A stretch of 64,000 bases of DNA from Microbacterium oxydans (GTDB lineage: Bacteria > Actinomycetota > Actinomycetes > Actinomycetales > Microbacteriaceae), in NCBI RefSeq assembly GCF_900095745.1, contig NZ_FMIR01000007.1, positions 1 through 64,000 on the forward strand, given 5' to 3'. Of this stretch, positions 24,355 through 31,956 are shown piece after piece. The notes under the pieces were generated by a model. The model did no database searches and was not told the origin of the DNA. It saw nothing but the letters and a program-made list of their open reading frames with translations. Every line of letters starts with the position of its first letter. Position 1 is the first letter of the stretch. A program made the translations under genes and the position numbers.

Positions 24355-25182
24355 TCACATCCTTTCCAGAGCACCGGTGCGCTGCACGCTCACCAGGTAG
24401 ACGACGACGAAGGCGATCGGCACGAGCGAGTACGCGGCCGCCAGCGGCGGGTTCAGGTTGATGTTCGACGCGATCACGCTGCCGATCATCTGCGTGTCGC
24501 CGCCGACGAACCGGGCGACGAGGTAGTCGCCGAGGCTCAGGGAGAACGTGAACACCGAACCCGCGATGAGGGCGGGCTTGATGAGCGGGAGCACGACCGA
24601 GACGATCGTGCGCCAGGATCCGGCGCCGAGATCGGCGGAGGCGTCGAAGAGGTTGGGCGGCAGTTGTCGGATCGCGGTGTACACCGGGACCGCCATGTAC
24701 GGCAGCCACAGGTACGTGAGGGTGAGCACGACGGTCAGGATGCTGAAGCCGGGGCCGGAGAGCCCGAGGGGTGCGAGCAGCCAGTTCGCGAACCCCTGCT
24801 CGGTGAAGGTGATCCGCATCGCGAGCACCTTGACCAGGTAGCCGGCCCAGAGCGGCAGGGTGATCGAGACCGCGAGGAGTGCCCGCAACCAGGGCGAGGC
24901 GACCTTCGCCATGAAGATGCCGAGGGGGACGGAGATGAGCACGGCGAGCACCGTCACGGCGAGCGCGATCCCGAGGGTGCGCAGCGAGGTCGACAGGTAG
25001 GCCGGATTGACGAAGAGCTGCTCGAAGTTGCGCAGCGTGAAACCGGGCTTCACCTTCGAGGTGAAGGGGTCGGTGATCCAGAAGGCGGTCACGAGGAGCA
25101 TGACCAGCGAGAAGATGTAGATCCCGATGAGCCAGCTCATCGGAAGAGCGAGGAGCCCGGCGATGCGGAGGCGGCGCTTCAT
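24355..25182 (-). CDS. potB: polyamine ABC transporter permease PotB
   Basis: The 275-residue inner-membrane protein (ATG at 25182) has six predicted helices. Its EAA loop LFDASADLGAGSWRTIVSVVLP is typical of PotB/PotH. The periplasmic-type segment after TM1 (FWITDPFTSKVKPGFTLRNFEQLF) is also family-like. It pairs with PotC as the heterodimeric channel. The gene lies 74 bp after the potD stop, with a strong hairpin in that gap, so it is probably expressed at a lower level than the binding protein. Confidence 0.9.
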   Translation of the reverse strand: MKRRLRIAGLLALPMSWLIGIYIFSLVMLLVTAFWITDPFTSKVKPGFTLRNFEQLFVNPAYLSTSLRTLGIALAVTVLAVLISVPLGIFMAKVASPWLRALLAVSITLPLWAGYLVKVLAMRITFTEQGFANWLLAPLGLSGPGFSILTVVLTLTYLWLPYMAVPVYTAIRQLPPNLFDASADLGAGSWRTIVSVVLPLIKPALIAGSVFTFSLSLGDYLVARFVGGDTQMIGSVIASNINLNPPLAAAYSLVPIAFVVVYLVSVQRTGALERM

Positions 25183-25220
25183 GTCGATCCCGTTCGTGGT
25201 GGCGGAAGATCTGCGGAGGT

Positions 25221-25248
25221 GAGGGGCGGGCCGGACGACCCGCCCCTC
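25221..25248 (-). terminator. Hairpin after potD (partial terminator or RNA stabiliser)
   Basis: GAGGGGCGGG and CCCGCCCCTC form a 10-bp GC stem with an 8-base loop, 9 bp past the potD stop and before potB. Such hairpins after binding-protein genes commonly raise binding protein over permease levels. Confidence 0.65.
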
Positions 25249-25256
25249 GATGCGGC

Positions 25257-26444
25257 TCAGCCCTTGACCGAGAGCCAGGCGTCCGTCCACTGCTGGAAGT
25301 TGGTGCAGGTGACGTCGGTGCGGCCGTCGATGCACTGCTCGATCGGAGTCGTCCAGAACCAGACGTTCTTGAAGTACTCCTCGTCGGTGGCGTTGAAGTA
25401 GTCGCAGTGCGCCTTCGCCTCATCGCTGGTGTCGCAGAAGGCGGCGTTCGCGGGAGCCATGCCGAAGTTCATCGCGATCGCGCCGTTCACCTCCGGCGAA
25501 GAGGAGTAGTCCATCCACGCGTAGGCGCAGTTCGGGTTCTTCGACTCGGTCGCCATCATCCAGGCGTCCGACCATCCGGTCGAGCCCTCTTCCGGCAGCA
25601 CACTCTTGAACTTGTCATCCTCGGTCAGCTTGCGCAGCACCTCCCACGACGTGCCGAGCACCGTGGTGCCGCCCGCGAACGAGGTGATCTGCGCCGCAGG
25701 GTCGGACCAGTACTCGGAGACGATGTCGTTCTGCTGCTTGAGCAGGTCGATCGCCGCATCCAGCTGCTTCTGGTCGAGCGCGTACGGGTTCGTGATGCCG
25801 AGGTCGGGCTCGTGCGCCATCAGGTACACCGCGGCGTCGGCGATGTAGATCGGGGCGTCGTAGGCGATGACCTTGCCCGCGTAGGGGCTGTCCTTCTCCC
25901 ACGCGATGTCCCAGCTGGTGGGCTCCTCGGTCACGACATCGCTGTTGTACTGCAGGATGTTCGCGCCGCGGCCGATCGGGATGCCGTAGGACTTGCCGTT
26001 GATGGTGTCGTAGATCTGGCCCTTCATGCCCTCGACGATGTCGTCGCCGAAGTTCGGGATGAGCTCGAGGTTCAACGGCTGCACGTCGCCACCCGCGATC
26101 AGGCGCAGGCTCGCGTCGCCCGAGGCGGAGACCAGGTCGTAGTCGCCGGTGCGCATGAGCTGGACCATCTCGTCGCTGGTGCCGGCGACGCGGCGGTTCA
26201 CGACGCAGCCGGTCTCGGTGGTGAAGGCGTCGCTCCAGGCGGGCTCGACGAATCCACTCCAGGCGACGATGTTGACTTCGCCCTCGTAGTCGCCGAGCTC
26301 CTCCTGCATGGCGATGTCGGGAACGTCGATCTGGAGCCCGCCGCCACCCTCGGCCGGCGTCTCCTCTCCGCCGGTGGAACAGCCGGACAGGGCCAGGGCG
26401 GCGACCGCGGTCATCGCCGCGGTGGCCAGGATCTTCTTACGCAT
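25257..26444 (-). CDS. potD: polyamine-binding lipoprotein PotD
   Basis: The ATG at 26444 follows AAGGAGCG. The 395-residue protein has a lipoprotein signal (ALALSGC, Cys22) and the PotD/PotF fold: VNIVAWSGFVEPAWSDAF, DYDLVSASGDASLRLIAGG, GKSYGIPIGRGANILQYN and AYAWMDYSSSPEVNG. Its job is to capture spermidine or putrescine outside the membrane and deliver it to PotB/PotC. Acidic and aromatic residues typical of amine binding are present, but ligand specificity cannot be fixed by eye. It lies between potA and potB on the minus strand. Confidence 0.92.
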   Translation of the reverse strand: MRKKILATAAMTAVAALALSGCSTGGEETPAEGGGGLQIDVPDIAMQEELGDYEGEVNIVAWSGFVEPAWSDAFTTETGCVVNRRVAGTSDEMVQLMRTGDYDLVSASGDASLRLIAGGDVQPLNLELIPNFGDDIVEGMKGQIYDTINGKSYGIPIGRGANILQYNSDVVTEEPTSWDIAWEKDSPYAGKVIAYDAPIYIADAAVYLMAHEPDLGITNPYALDQKQLDAAIDLLKQQNDIVSEYWSDPAAQITSFAGGTTVLGTSWEVLRKLTEDDKFKSVLPEEGSTGWSDAWMMATESKNPNCAYAWMDYSSSPEVNGAIAMNFGMAPANAAFCDTSDEAKAHCDYFNATDEEYFKNVWFWTTPIEQCIDGRTDVTCTNFQQWTDAWLSVKG

Positions 26445-26517
26445 GGATCGCTCCTTCGTGATCGGTGCTGCTGTGTTCTCAGGTGTTCGGGTGTTGCGGT
26501 GTTTCACGTGCGGTTCT

Positions 26518-27603
26518 TCAGGGAAGCCGGGCCGCGTGGTCGGGTGACCAGACGGCACGGACGTGGTGTCCGCGGGCGAGATCGTCGTCGGCGGAGTGGC
26601 GCGCGTTCGGGCGTTCGGCGATGAGGTCGAGGCCCGCGTCGGTCGTCACGAGGTAGCGGGTGGCGGGGCCTGTGTAGACGACCTCGCTGATGGTGCCGGT
26701 GAGCGAGACCTCGCCCGCGGCGAGCGCCGCATCCGGTCCGGTCAGCCGCATCCGCTCCGGACGCACGCTCATGGTCCGCCGGTCGCCGGTCAGGCTCTCG
26801 GCCAGCTCTCCGCCGATGAGGTTCGAGAGCCCGAGGAAGCGTGCGACGAACTCGGTCTCCGGGCGCTCGTACACATCCCGGGCGGTGCCGACCTGCTCGA
26901 TCCGGCCGCCGTTGAACACCGCGACGCGGTCGCTCAGGGTGAGGGCCTCCTCCTGGTCATGGGTGACGAAGATGAAGGTGATGCCGACCTCGCGCTGGAT
27001 CTGCTTGAGCTCGATCTGCATCTGCTCGCGGAGCTGCTTGTCGAGCGCGCCGAGCGGTTCGTCGAGCAGCAGCACCTGGGGGCGCAGGATGAGGGCGCGG
27101 GCCAGGGCGATCCGCTGCCTCTGCCCGCCGGAGAGCTGGTGCGGCAGACGGTCGGCGACGTGGTCGAGCCGCACCTGCTCCAGCGAGGTCTGCACCCGAG
27201 TGGCCCTGGCGCTCTTGCCCTCGCCGCGGACGCGCAATCCGTAGCCGACGTTGTCGGCGATGGTCAGGTGCGGGAACAGCGCGTAGTCCTGGAAGACGGT
27301 GTTGACCGGACGGGCGTGCGGAGGGGTCCTGGTCACGTCGACGCCGGAGAGGCGGATGCTGCCGGAGGTGGTGTCTTCGAAGCCGGCGATCATGCGCAGC
27401 ACCGTCGTCTTGCCCGAGCCCGATGGACCGAGCATCGAGAGGAACTCCCCCGAGGCGACCTCGAGGTCGAGGTCCCGGACGGCGGTGAACTCGCCGAACG
27501 ACTTCGTGACGCCGCTCAGGGTCACCGTCCCGTCGGGACGGGCGGCCTCTGAGGCTGCGGGTGCTGCGGGTGCCGTGGCGATCATCTCGCGCTCCTCGGT
27601 CAT
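26518..27603 (-). CDS. potA: polyamine ABC transporter ATPase PotA
   Basis: The 361-residue ATPase has Walker A GPSGSGKTT (59-67), Q-loop TVFQDYALFP (102-111), signature LSGGQRQR (157-164) and Walker B VLLLDEP (177-183). A TOBE regulatory domain follows (SVRPERMRLTGPDAA and after). This is the PotA/CUT-type arrangement. It is the first gene of the minus-strand pot operon, reading from a good promoter at 27627-27655. The N-terminal ~24 residues are an Ala/Pro-rich extension not typical of the family. Confidence 0.93.
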   Translation of the reverse strand: MTEEREMIATAPAAPAASEAARPDGTVTLSGVTKSFGEFTAVRDLDLEVASGEFLSMLGPSGSGKTTVLRMIAGFEDTTSGSIRLSGVDVTRTPPHARPVNTVFQDYALFPHLTIADNVGYGLRVRGEGKSARATRVQTSLEQVRLDHVADRLPHQLSGGQRQRIALARALILRPQVLLLDEPLGALDKQLREQMQIELKQIQREVGITFIFVTHDQEEALTLSDRVAVFNGGRIEQVGTARDVYERPETEFVARFLGLSNLIGGELAESLTGDRRTMSVRPERMRLTGPDAALAAGEVSLTGTISEVVYTGPATRYLVTTDAGLDLIAERPNARHSADDDLARGHHVRAVWSPDHAARLP

Positions 27604-27626
27604 CGTCGAACTCGGAAGATTCCCAA

Positions 27627-27655
27627 AACATATAAACCCAGAGGTAATATGTCAA
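27627..27655 (-). promoter_or_regulatory. Predicted pot operon promoter with overlapping dyad
   Basis: On the minus strand TTGACA (27650-27655) and TATGTT (27627-27632) are 17 bp apart. The symmetrical halves ACATAT (27628-27633) and ATATGT (27647-27652), 13 bp apart, overlie both boxes. The divergent FCD-GntR protein is the obvious candidate to bind here. Confidence 0.6.
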
Positions 27656-27701
27656 CAGCGAGTTTCTTGGGTATGGTGAGCGCGGAAGGGAGAATCGCAG
27701 A

Positions 27702-28493
27702 ATGGCATCGAGCTCGACGACGCATCCGACGCACGCCCCTGCCGACCCCTCCCCCGACGCGGAGCACGAGCAACCGCACCGCCTTCAGGGCGCGCTGTTC
27801 CAGCCCATCGGCGACGAGGGCAGGGCCGAGCTCGTCGAGCGCCGCCTGGTCGACGCGATCACCCGCGGCCACCTCCGTGCCGGCGAGCGCCTCCCCTCCG
27901 AGGCCGACCTCAGCAAGAGCCTCGGCGTCGCTCCGGTGACCGTGCGCGAGGCGCTTCTCGCGTTGCGCGGTCGCGGTCTCGTCGTCACCCGACGCGGGCG
28001 CAACGGCGGCAGCTTCGTCGCCGCACACGCCGATCCCCTGACGTTCGCGCGGGAAGCGGTGCGTCGCACCTCGCGCGTCGCCCTGCGCGATCTCGGCGCG
28101 CACTACGCCGCCATCACCGGTGCCTGCGTCCGCCTCGCGGCGAGGCGCGCCGACCCCAGCGAGACCCAGCGGGTCCGTCGTCGGATGGACCGTATCGACG
28201 AACTCGACACCGAGGCGCAGCGCCGGCTGCTCGACGACGTGCAGATCGAGATCGTCGCGCTCAGCCAGTCGGCGCGATTGACTCGCGAGCAGATGAAGCT
28301 CCAGGCGGAACTCTCGCCGTACCTGCGTCTCGTCGCGCACGAGACCGAGAATCTTCGACGGCAGGGCGCGCACCTCGCCGCCGTCATCGACGCCGTGGAG
28401 GCCGGAGACCCCGACGCCGCCGGGGCGAGGACCGAGCTCATGGCCGCCGAGACCATCGACGCGCTGATCCGGCTCCAGGCCGCGAACGGTTAG
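27702..28493 (+). CDS. FCD-type GntR (FadR-family) transcriptional regulator
   Basis: The 263-residue protein has a GntR winged helix at about residues 45-105 (AITRGHLRAGERLPSEADLS, then APVTVREALLALRGRGLV). A C-terminal all-helical FCD domain follows, where acidic and histidine residues of the family usually bind a metal and a carboxylic acid ligand. GGAAGGGAG precedes the ATG. It is divergent from the pot operon and is followed 37 bp later by the Cache-domain gene. It probably represses the pot operon; the signal could be a polyamine-derived acid (inference). Confidence 0.9.
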   Translation: MASSSTTHPTHAPADPSPDAEHEQPHRLQGALFQPIGDEGRAELVERRLVDAITRGHLRAGERLPSEADLSKSLGVAPVTVREALLALRGRGLVVTRRGRNGGSFVAAHADPLTFAREAVRRTSRVALRDLGAHYAAITGACVRLAARRADPSETQRVRRRMDRIDELDTEAQRRLLDDVQIEIVALSQSARLTREQMKLQAELSPYLRLVAHETENLRRQGAHLAAVIDAVEAGDPDAAGARTELMAAETIDALIRLQAANG

Positions 28494-28530
28494 TTCCGAA
28501 GACCCGCATCGACGTGCACAGGAGGACGCG

Positions 28531-29232
28531 ATGAACACAGCAACCGACACCGCCACCCAGGCCGCGGCCGCGATCGTGGAGGACTACTTCTCCGCGCCCG
28601 TGCGGGCCCTGGTCGACTGGGTGGGCCCGTTCGCCACCCAGGTCGCCGAGGCCAGGGCCACCGGACCGCTCACCCGCTCGAAGATCGATGCCCTGGTGCG
28701 CCCGCATGCCCTGAAGACACTCGACCTGCGCGGCGTGCCCGTCTACGGCGCCGGGTTCATCGCGGCGATCGATCTGCTCGCCGACGCCCACAGCCACCTG
28801 GCGTGGTGGCAGGGCGACGACCGGCGGCAGCTCGTGCTCGCCTCGCAGTCGCTCAACAAGGAGAACATCGACTACAGCGCGCTCGAGTGGTACCGCGTGC
28901 CGATGACCACCGGCGAGCCGCATGTGGCCGGCCCTTACGTCGACTACCTCTGCAGCGACGAGTACACGATCACGATCGCCGTGCCCGCCGACGTGGACGG
29001 ACAGCGGATCGGCGTCGCCGGACTCGACCTGCTCGTGTCGGCGGTCGAGCGGGACCTGACCCACCGGTTCGCCGCGCTGGGCAGCGAGGTCACGCTGACG
29101 AACGGCGTCGGGCGCGTGGTGGTGTCGACCGACCCGCGATGGGCGACCGGCGACTCGGTGCGGGGCAGCGGTCTCGCCGACCTGCCGCGGGTCGCCTGCC
29201 CCACCGTCGCGCTCGATGTGATCGTGGGCTGA
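28531..29232 (+). CDS. free-standing Cache-domain protein
   Basis: The 233-residue protein resembles an extracellular Cache sensor domain. Residues ~100-170 carry the typical LNKENIDYSALEWYRVPMTT-like stretch, PHVAGPYVDYLCSDEYTITI and VAGLDLLVS. Cache domains normally sit outside the membrane in kinases and chemoreceptors. This one has no signal peptide and no membrane segment, so it should be cytosolic. It is co-directional with the FCD regulator beside a polyamine transporter. A role as ligand-binding accessory of that regulator is inference. Confidence 0.8.
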   Translation: MNTATDTATQAAAAIVEDYFSAPVRALVDWVGPFATQVAEARATGPLTRSKIDALVRPHALKTLDLRGVPVYGAGFIAAIDLLADAHSHLAWWQGDDRRQLVLASQSLNKENIDYSALEWYRVPMTTGEPHVAGPYVDYLCSDEYTITIAVPADVDGQRIGVAGLDLLVSAVERDLTHRFAALGSEVTLTNGVGRVVVSTDPRWATGDSVRGSGLADLPRVACPTVALDVIVG

Positions 29233-29280
29233 GTCGACCTGACCCGTGCGCGCGTCGGTGGCACCGGGCACGATGGGGAC

Positions 29281-30066
29281 ATGACCGACGGCTACGATCC
29301 CGACTTCCTCGGGGTGCCCCTCCCCCTGCCGCGCCCGGCGCAACCCGTTCGCCCGCTCCCCTATCCGCGCTTCACGGTGCTGCTCGATCCTGCGCGGCAG
29401 CTCGCGGCGGTGACGGCGGTGAACATCGACGGCAGGTCTCTGCAGGATCTCCCGCGCACGGGCGACTGGCGCCTCGACGAGCGCGCGCCCGCGACTGAGC
29501 AGACCGGACCCGACGTGTATGCCCGCAATGACCTCGACCGCGGGCACCTCGTGCGCCGCCGCGATCCCGGATGGGGGTCGGTCGACGCGGCTCGCGCCGC
29601 CACCGAGGCGACCTTCTTCTACCCGAACGCCGCACCGCAGGCGGCCGGCTTCAACCAGTCGAAGGAGCTCTGGCTCGGCCTCGAAGACCACGTGCTCGCG
29701 TATGCCGAGACCACGGATCAGCGGGTCTCGGTCTTCACCGCGCCGATCCTCGCCGCGGACGACCCGCCGTACCGCGGCATCCGGATCCCGCTGCGATTCT
29801 GGAAGATCGCCGCCTGGCAGGGGCCGGACGGTCTCGCCGCCGCTGGTTTCGTTCTCGATCAGTCCGAGCTCGTCGACACCCGCGAGGGCATTCTCGCCGT
29901 ACCGCCGCTGGGCGCCTTCCGCACGTTCCAGGTGCCGGTCGCCGACATCGCCACCCTGACCGGCATCGACCTGGGACCACTGCCGGAAGCGGATGTGCAG
30001 GAGCGGCCCGGAGCCCGCGAGACGGGGTGGCGGAGTCTGGGCGCTGCGGACGACATCCTGTTGTGA
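29281..30066 (+). CDS. DNA/RNA non-specific endonuclease (DRGH type)
   Basis: The 261-residue protein carries the Serratia nuclease/NucA motif with catalytic H89 in NDLDRGHLVRR, and the metal-coordinating N125 in GFNQSKELWLGLE, with correct spacing. The beta-beta-alpha-metal family degrades DNA and RNA, usually outside the cell. No signal peptide or export motif is seen, so it would be cytosolic or exported in another way. No immunity gene is recognised beside it, although the unknown next gene could be considered. It begins 48 bp after the Cache gene. Confidence 0.88.
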   Translation: MTDGYDPDFLGVPLPLPRPAQPVRPLPYPRFTVLLDPARQLAAVTAVNIDGRSLQDLPRTGDWRLDERAPATEQTGPDVYARNDLDRGHLVRRRDPGWGSVDAARAATEATFFYPNAAPQAAGFNQSKELWLGLEDHVLAYAETTDQRVSVFTAPILAADDPPYRGIRIPLRFWKIAAWQGPDGLAAAGFVLDQSELVDTREGILAVPPLGAFRTFQVPVADIATLTGIDLGPLPEADVQERPGARETGWRSLGAADDILL

Positions 30067-30093
30067 TGCGGGCTGAGGAGGCACACTGGACCG

Positions 30094-30807
30094 ATGGAGT
30101 TCAGCGGAGTGGTCCCGACGGACGCGCCAGACCCGAGCATCGAGGCGGAGGCCCGGCTGCGGAGTCTTCCCTTCCCCGTCTTCGAGCTGCGGTCGCAGCC
30201 CGCGCTCACGCGCATGTCGATCACCGGCTTCACGGAGATCGGCGGCCCGGCGGGCACCGACGAGGTGTCAGCGGAGTTCAGCTACACGTTGTGGCGGTAC
30301 CCCGACGATCACACCGATCCCCGCAATGAGATCGAGCTGGACGAGGCGACGAGGCGTTCCCTCGAAGACGAACCGCCATGGGGGCGTCCGGCCTGGCTGA
30401 TCGAGCAGGTACAGGCTTTCCGGTATCCGATGCTGTGGGAAGCGGTGCGCACCACCTGGCGCGCTTCCCGCGCTCGCGAGGGCAGCACCCTCTCCGATCA
30501 GCTCGTCGCGCACACCAACCACATCCTGCGCAACCGATTCCGCGAGGAGCTCGGCCTGTCCCGGGATCCGCGCGACGACGACGATGCGTGGACCGCCACG
30601 ATCACCGCGGTATCGGACACCTCGCTCGACGTCGACGGAGAACACCGCCCCGGGCTGCAGATCGACACCGACCCGTTCGTCTACAGCATCGGCTTCCGCG
30701 TCGACGAGCATGTGGTGTGCACGGCGGTGGTGCCGCGGGACGCCCTGCCCCTCGTCGACCTCTCCTTCACGCGCCTCTCGACGCCACCCCAGGAGCCTCA
30801 CCCCTGA
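30094..30807 (+). CDS. hypothetical protein, 237 aa
   Basis: The protein is acidic, soluble and without signal or membrane segment. It has an N-terminal beta-rich part (SITGFTEIGGPAGTDEVSAE), a helical middle rich in tryptophan (RPAWLIEQVQAFRYPMLWEA, VRTTWRASRA) and a C-terminal beta part. The start at 30094 is preceded by CACACT and six bases, a leaderless-like layout. It follows the nuclease gene by 27 bp. I do not recognise the family; a nuclease inhibitor role is only a possibility from position. Confidence 0.6.
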   Translation: MEFSGVVPTDAPDPSIEAEARLRSLPFPVFELRSQPALTRMSITGFTEIGGPAGTDEVSAEFSYTLWRYPDDHTDPRNEIELDEATRRSLEDEPPWGRPAWLIEQVQAFRYPMLWEAVRTTWRASRAREGSTLSDQLVAHTNHILRNRFREELGLSRDPRDDDDAWTATITAVSDTSLDVDGEHRPGLQIDTDPFVYSIGFRVDEHVVCTAVVPRDALPLVDLSFTRLSTPPQEPHP

Positions 30808-30820
30808 GGCTGCGAGGTGA

Positions 30821-30834
30821 TTACGACGTTGTAT
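30821..30834. promoter_or_regulatory. LacI operator at its own promoter
   Basis: TTACGACGTTGTAT differs from TTACAACGTTGTAA at two positions. It overlaps a good -10 hexamer TATCAT (30832-30837), 30 bp before the LacI-gene start, so the regulator probably represses itself. Confidence 0.7.
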
Positions 30835-30867
30835 CATCAAGGACGGTGATGACGTCTGGGAGGTCGT

Positions 30868-31887
30868 ATGGCAGCCACCCTCCACGACGTGGCGAATCTC
30901 GCCGGCGTCTCGATCAAGACCGTCTCCAACGTCGTCAACGACTACCCGCATGTCAAGGAGTCGACGAGGACCCGCGTACGCCAGGCGATCGAAGAGCTCA
31001 ATTACCAGCCGAACCTTTCGGCACGCTCTCTCCGCTCCGGACGGAGCGGCGTGATCGGGCTGGTGCTTCCCGAGTTGAGCCTCAGCTACTTCGGGGAACT
31101 CGCCGACGCGGTCATCGCCGAGGCGGAGAGACACGGTCTCGTGGTGCTCATCGAGAAGACCGGCGCCGACCGTGACCGCGAGATCGCCGTCCTGACGAGC
31201 CCACGCATGCAGCTCACCGACGGGCTCATCTTCAGCCCCCTCGGCATGGGTCAGGCGGATGCTCAGCACTTCGAGGTCGACTTCCCGGTGGTGCTGCTCG
31301 GCGAGCGCATCTTCGGGGGACCTGTCGATCACGTCACCATGCGCAACGTCGAAGCTGCGCAGGCGGCGACGGAACTGCTCCTTCAGGCCGGTCGACGACG
31401 CATCGCTCTCGTCGGCGCACACGTCGATGAGGATGTGGGATCCGCAGCCCTCCGCACCCAGGGCTACGAGCAGGCACTCGCCGCCGCCGGCATCGAGGTC
31501 GATCAGTCGCTCGTGCGGTACACGACGCTCTGGCACCGCTCGAACGGAGCCGAGGCGATCCGCGACCTTCTGAATGACGGCGTCGAGTTCGATGCCGTGT
31601 TCGGGCTCAACGACGCGCTCGCGCTCGGCGCGATGCGCGCCCTCCAGGAGGCAGGCCTCCGCATTCCCGACGACGTCTCGGTCGTGGGCTTCGACGACAT
31701 CGACGAGGCCCAGTACACGCTCCCGAGCCTGTCGACGATCAACCCCGGTCGGGAGCAGATCGCCGCTCTCGCCGTGGAGCTGCTCCTCACCCGCATCCGT
31801 GACGGCGGCGGTCGGCCGTCGGACCCCCGCGAGGTGCTGGTCGACTTCGAGGTGGTCGTCCGCGAGTCCGCCGTCCCGTCGGACTGA
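30868..31887 (+). CDS. LacI-family transcriptional regulator of the arabinan locus
   Basis: The 339-residue protein has the LacI headpiece (LHDVANLAGVSIKTVSNVVN, residues 5-24, then the hinge NLSARSLRSGRSG). The periplasmic-binding-like sensor carries GLNDALALGAM, VGFDDIDEAQY and INPGREQIA. GGGAGG precedes the ATG. Five near-identical palindromic sites occur at its own promoter and at the glycosidase and transporter promoters nearby. It is therefore the likely repressor of the locus, released by an arabinose-type sugar (inference). Confidence 0.93.
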   Translation: MAATLHDVANLAGVSIKTVSNVVNDYPHVKESTRTRVRQAIEELNYQPNLSARSLRSGRSGVIGLVLPELSLSYFGELADAVIAEAERHGLVVLIEKTGADRDREIAVLTSPRMQLTDGLIFSPLGMGQADAQHFEVDFPVVLLGERIFGGPVDHVTMRNVEAAQAATELLLQAGRRRIALVGAHVDEDVGSAALRTQGYEQALAAAGIEVDQSLVRYTTLWHRSNGAEAIRDLLNDGVEFDAVFGLNDALALGAMRALQEAGLRIPDDVSVVGFDDIDEAQYTLPSLSTINPGREQIAALAVELLLTRIRDGGGRPSDPREVLVDFEVVVRESAVPSD

Positions 31888-31956
31888 CTCGGGCCGGGAC
31901 ACAGGAGCGGAGCGGCCGATGTCTCCGACCGCCCCGCGCCCCGCATCACGCCTTCA

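Noticed and set aside
24118-25401. 427-codon open frame on the + strand
   Set aside because: Antisense to potB and potC; low-complexity Asp/Glu/His/Arg content and no ribosome site.
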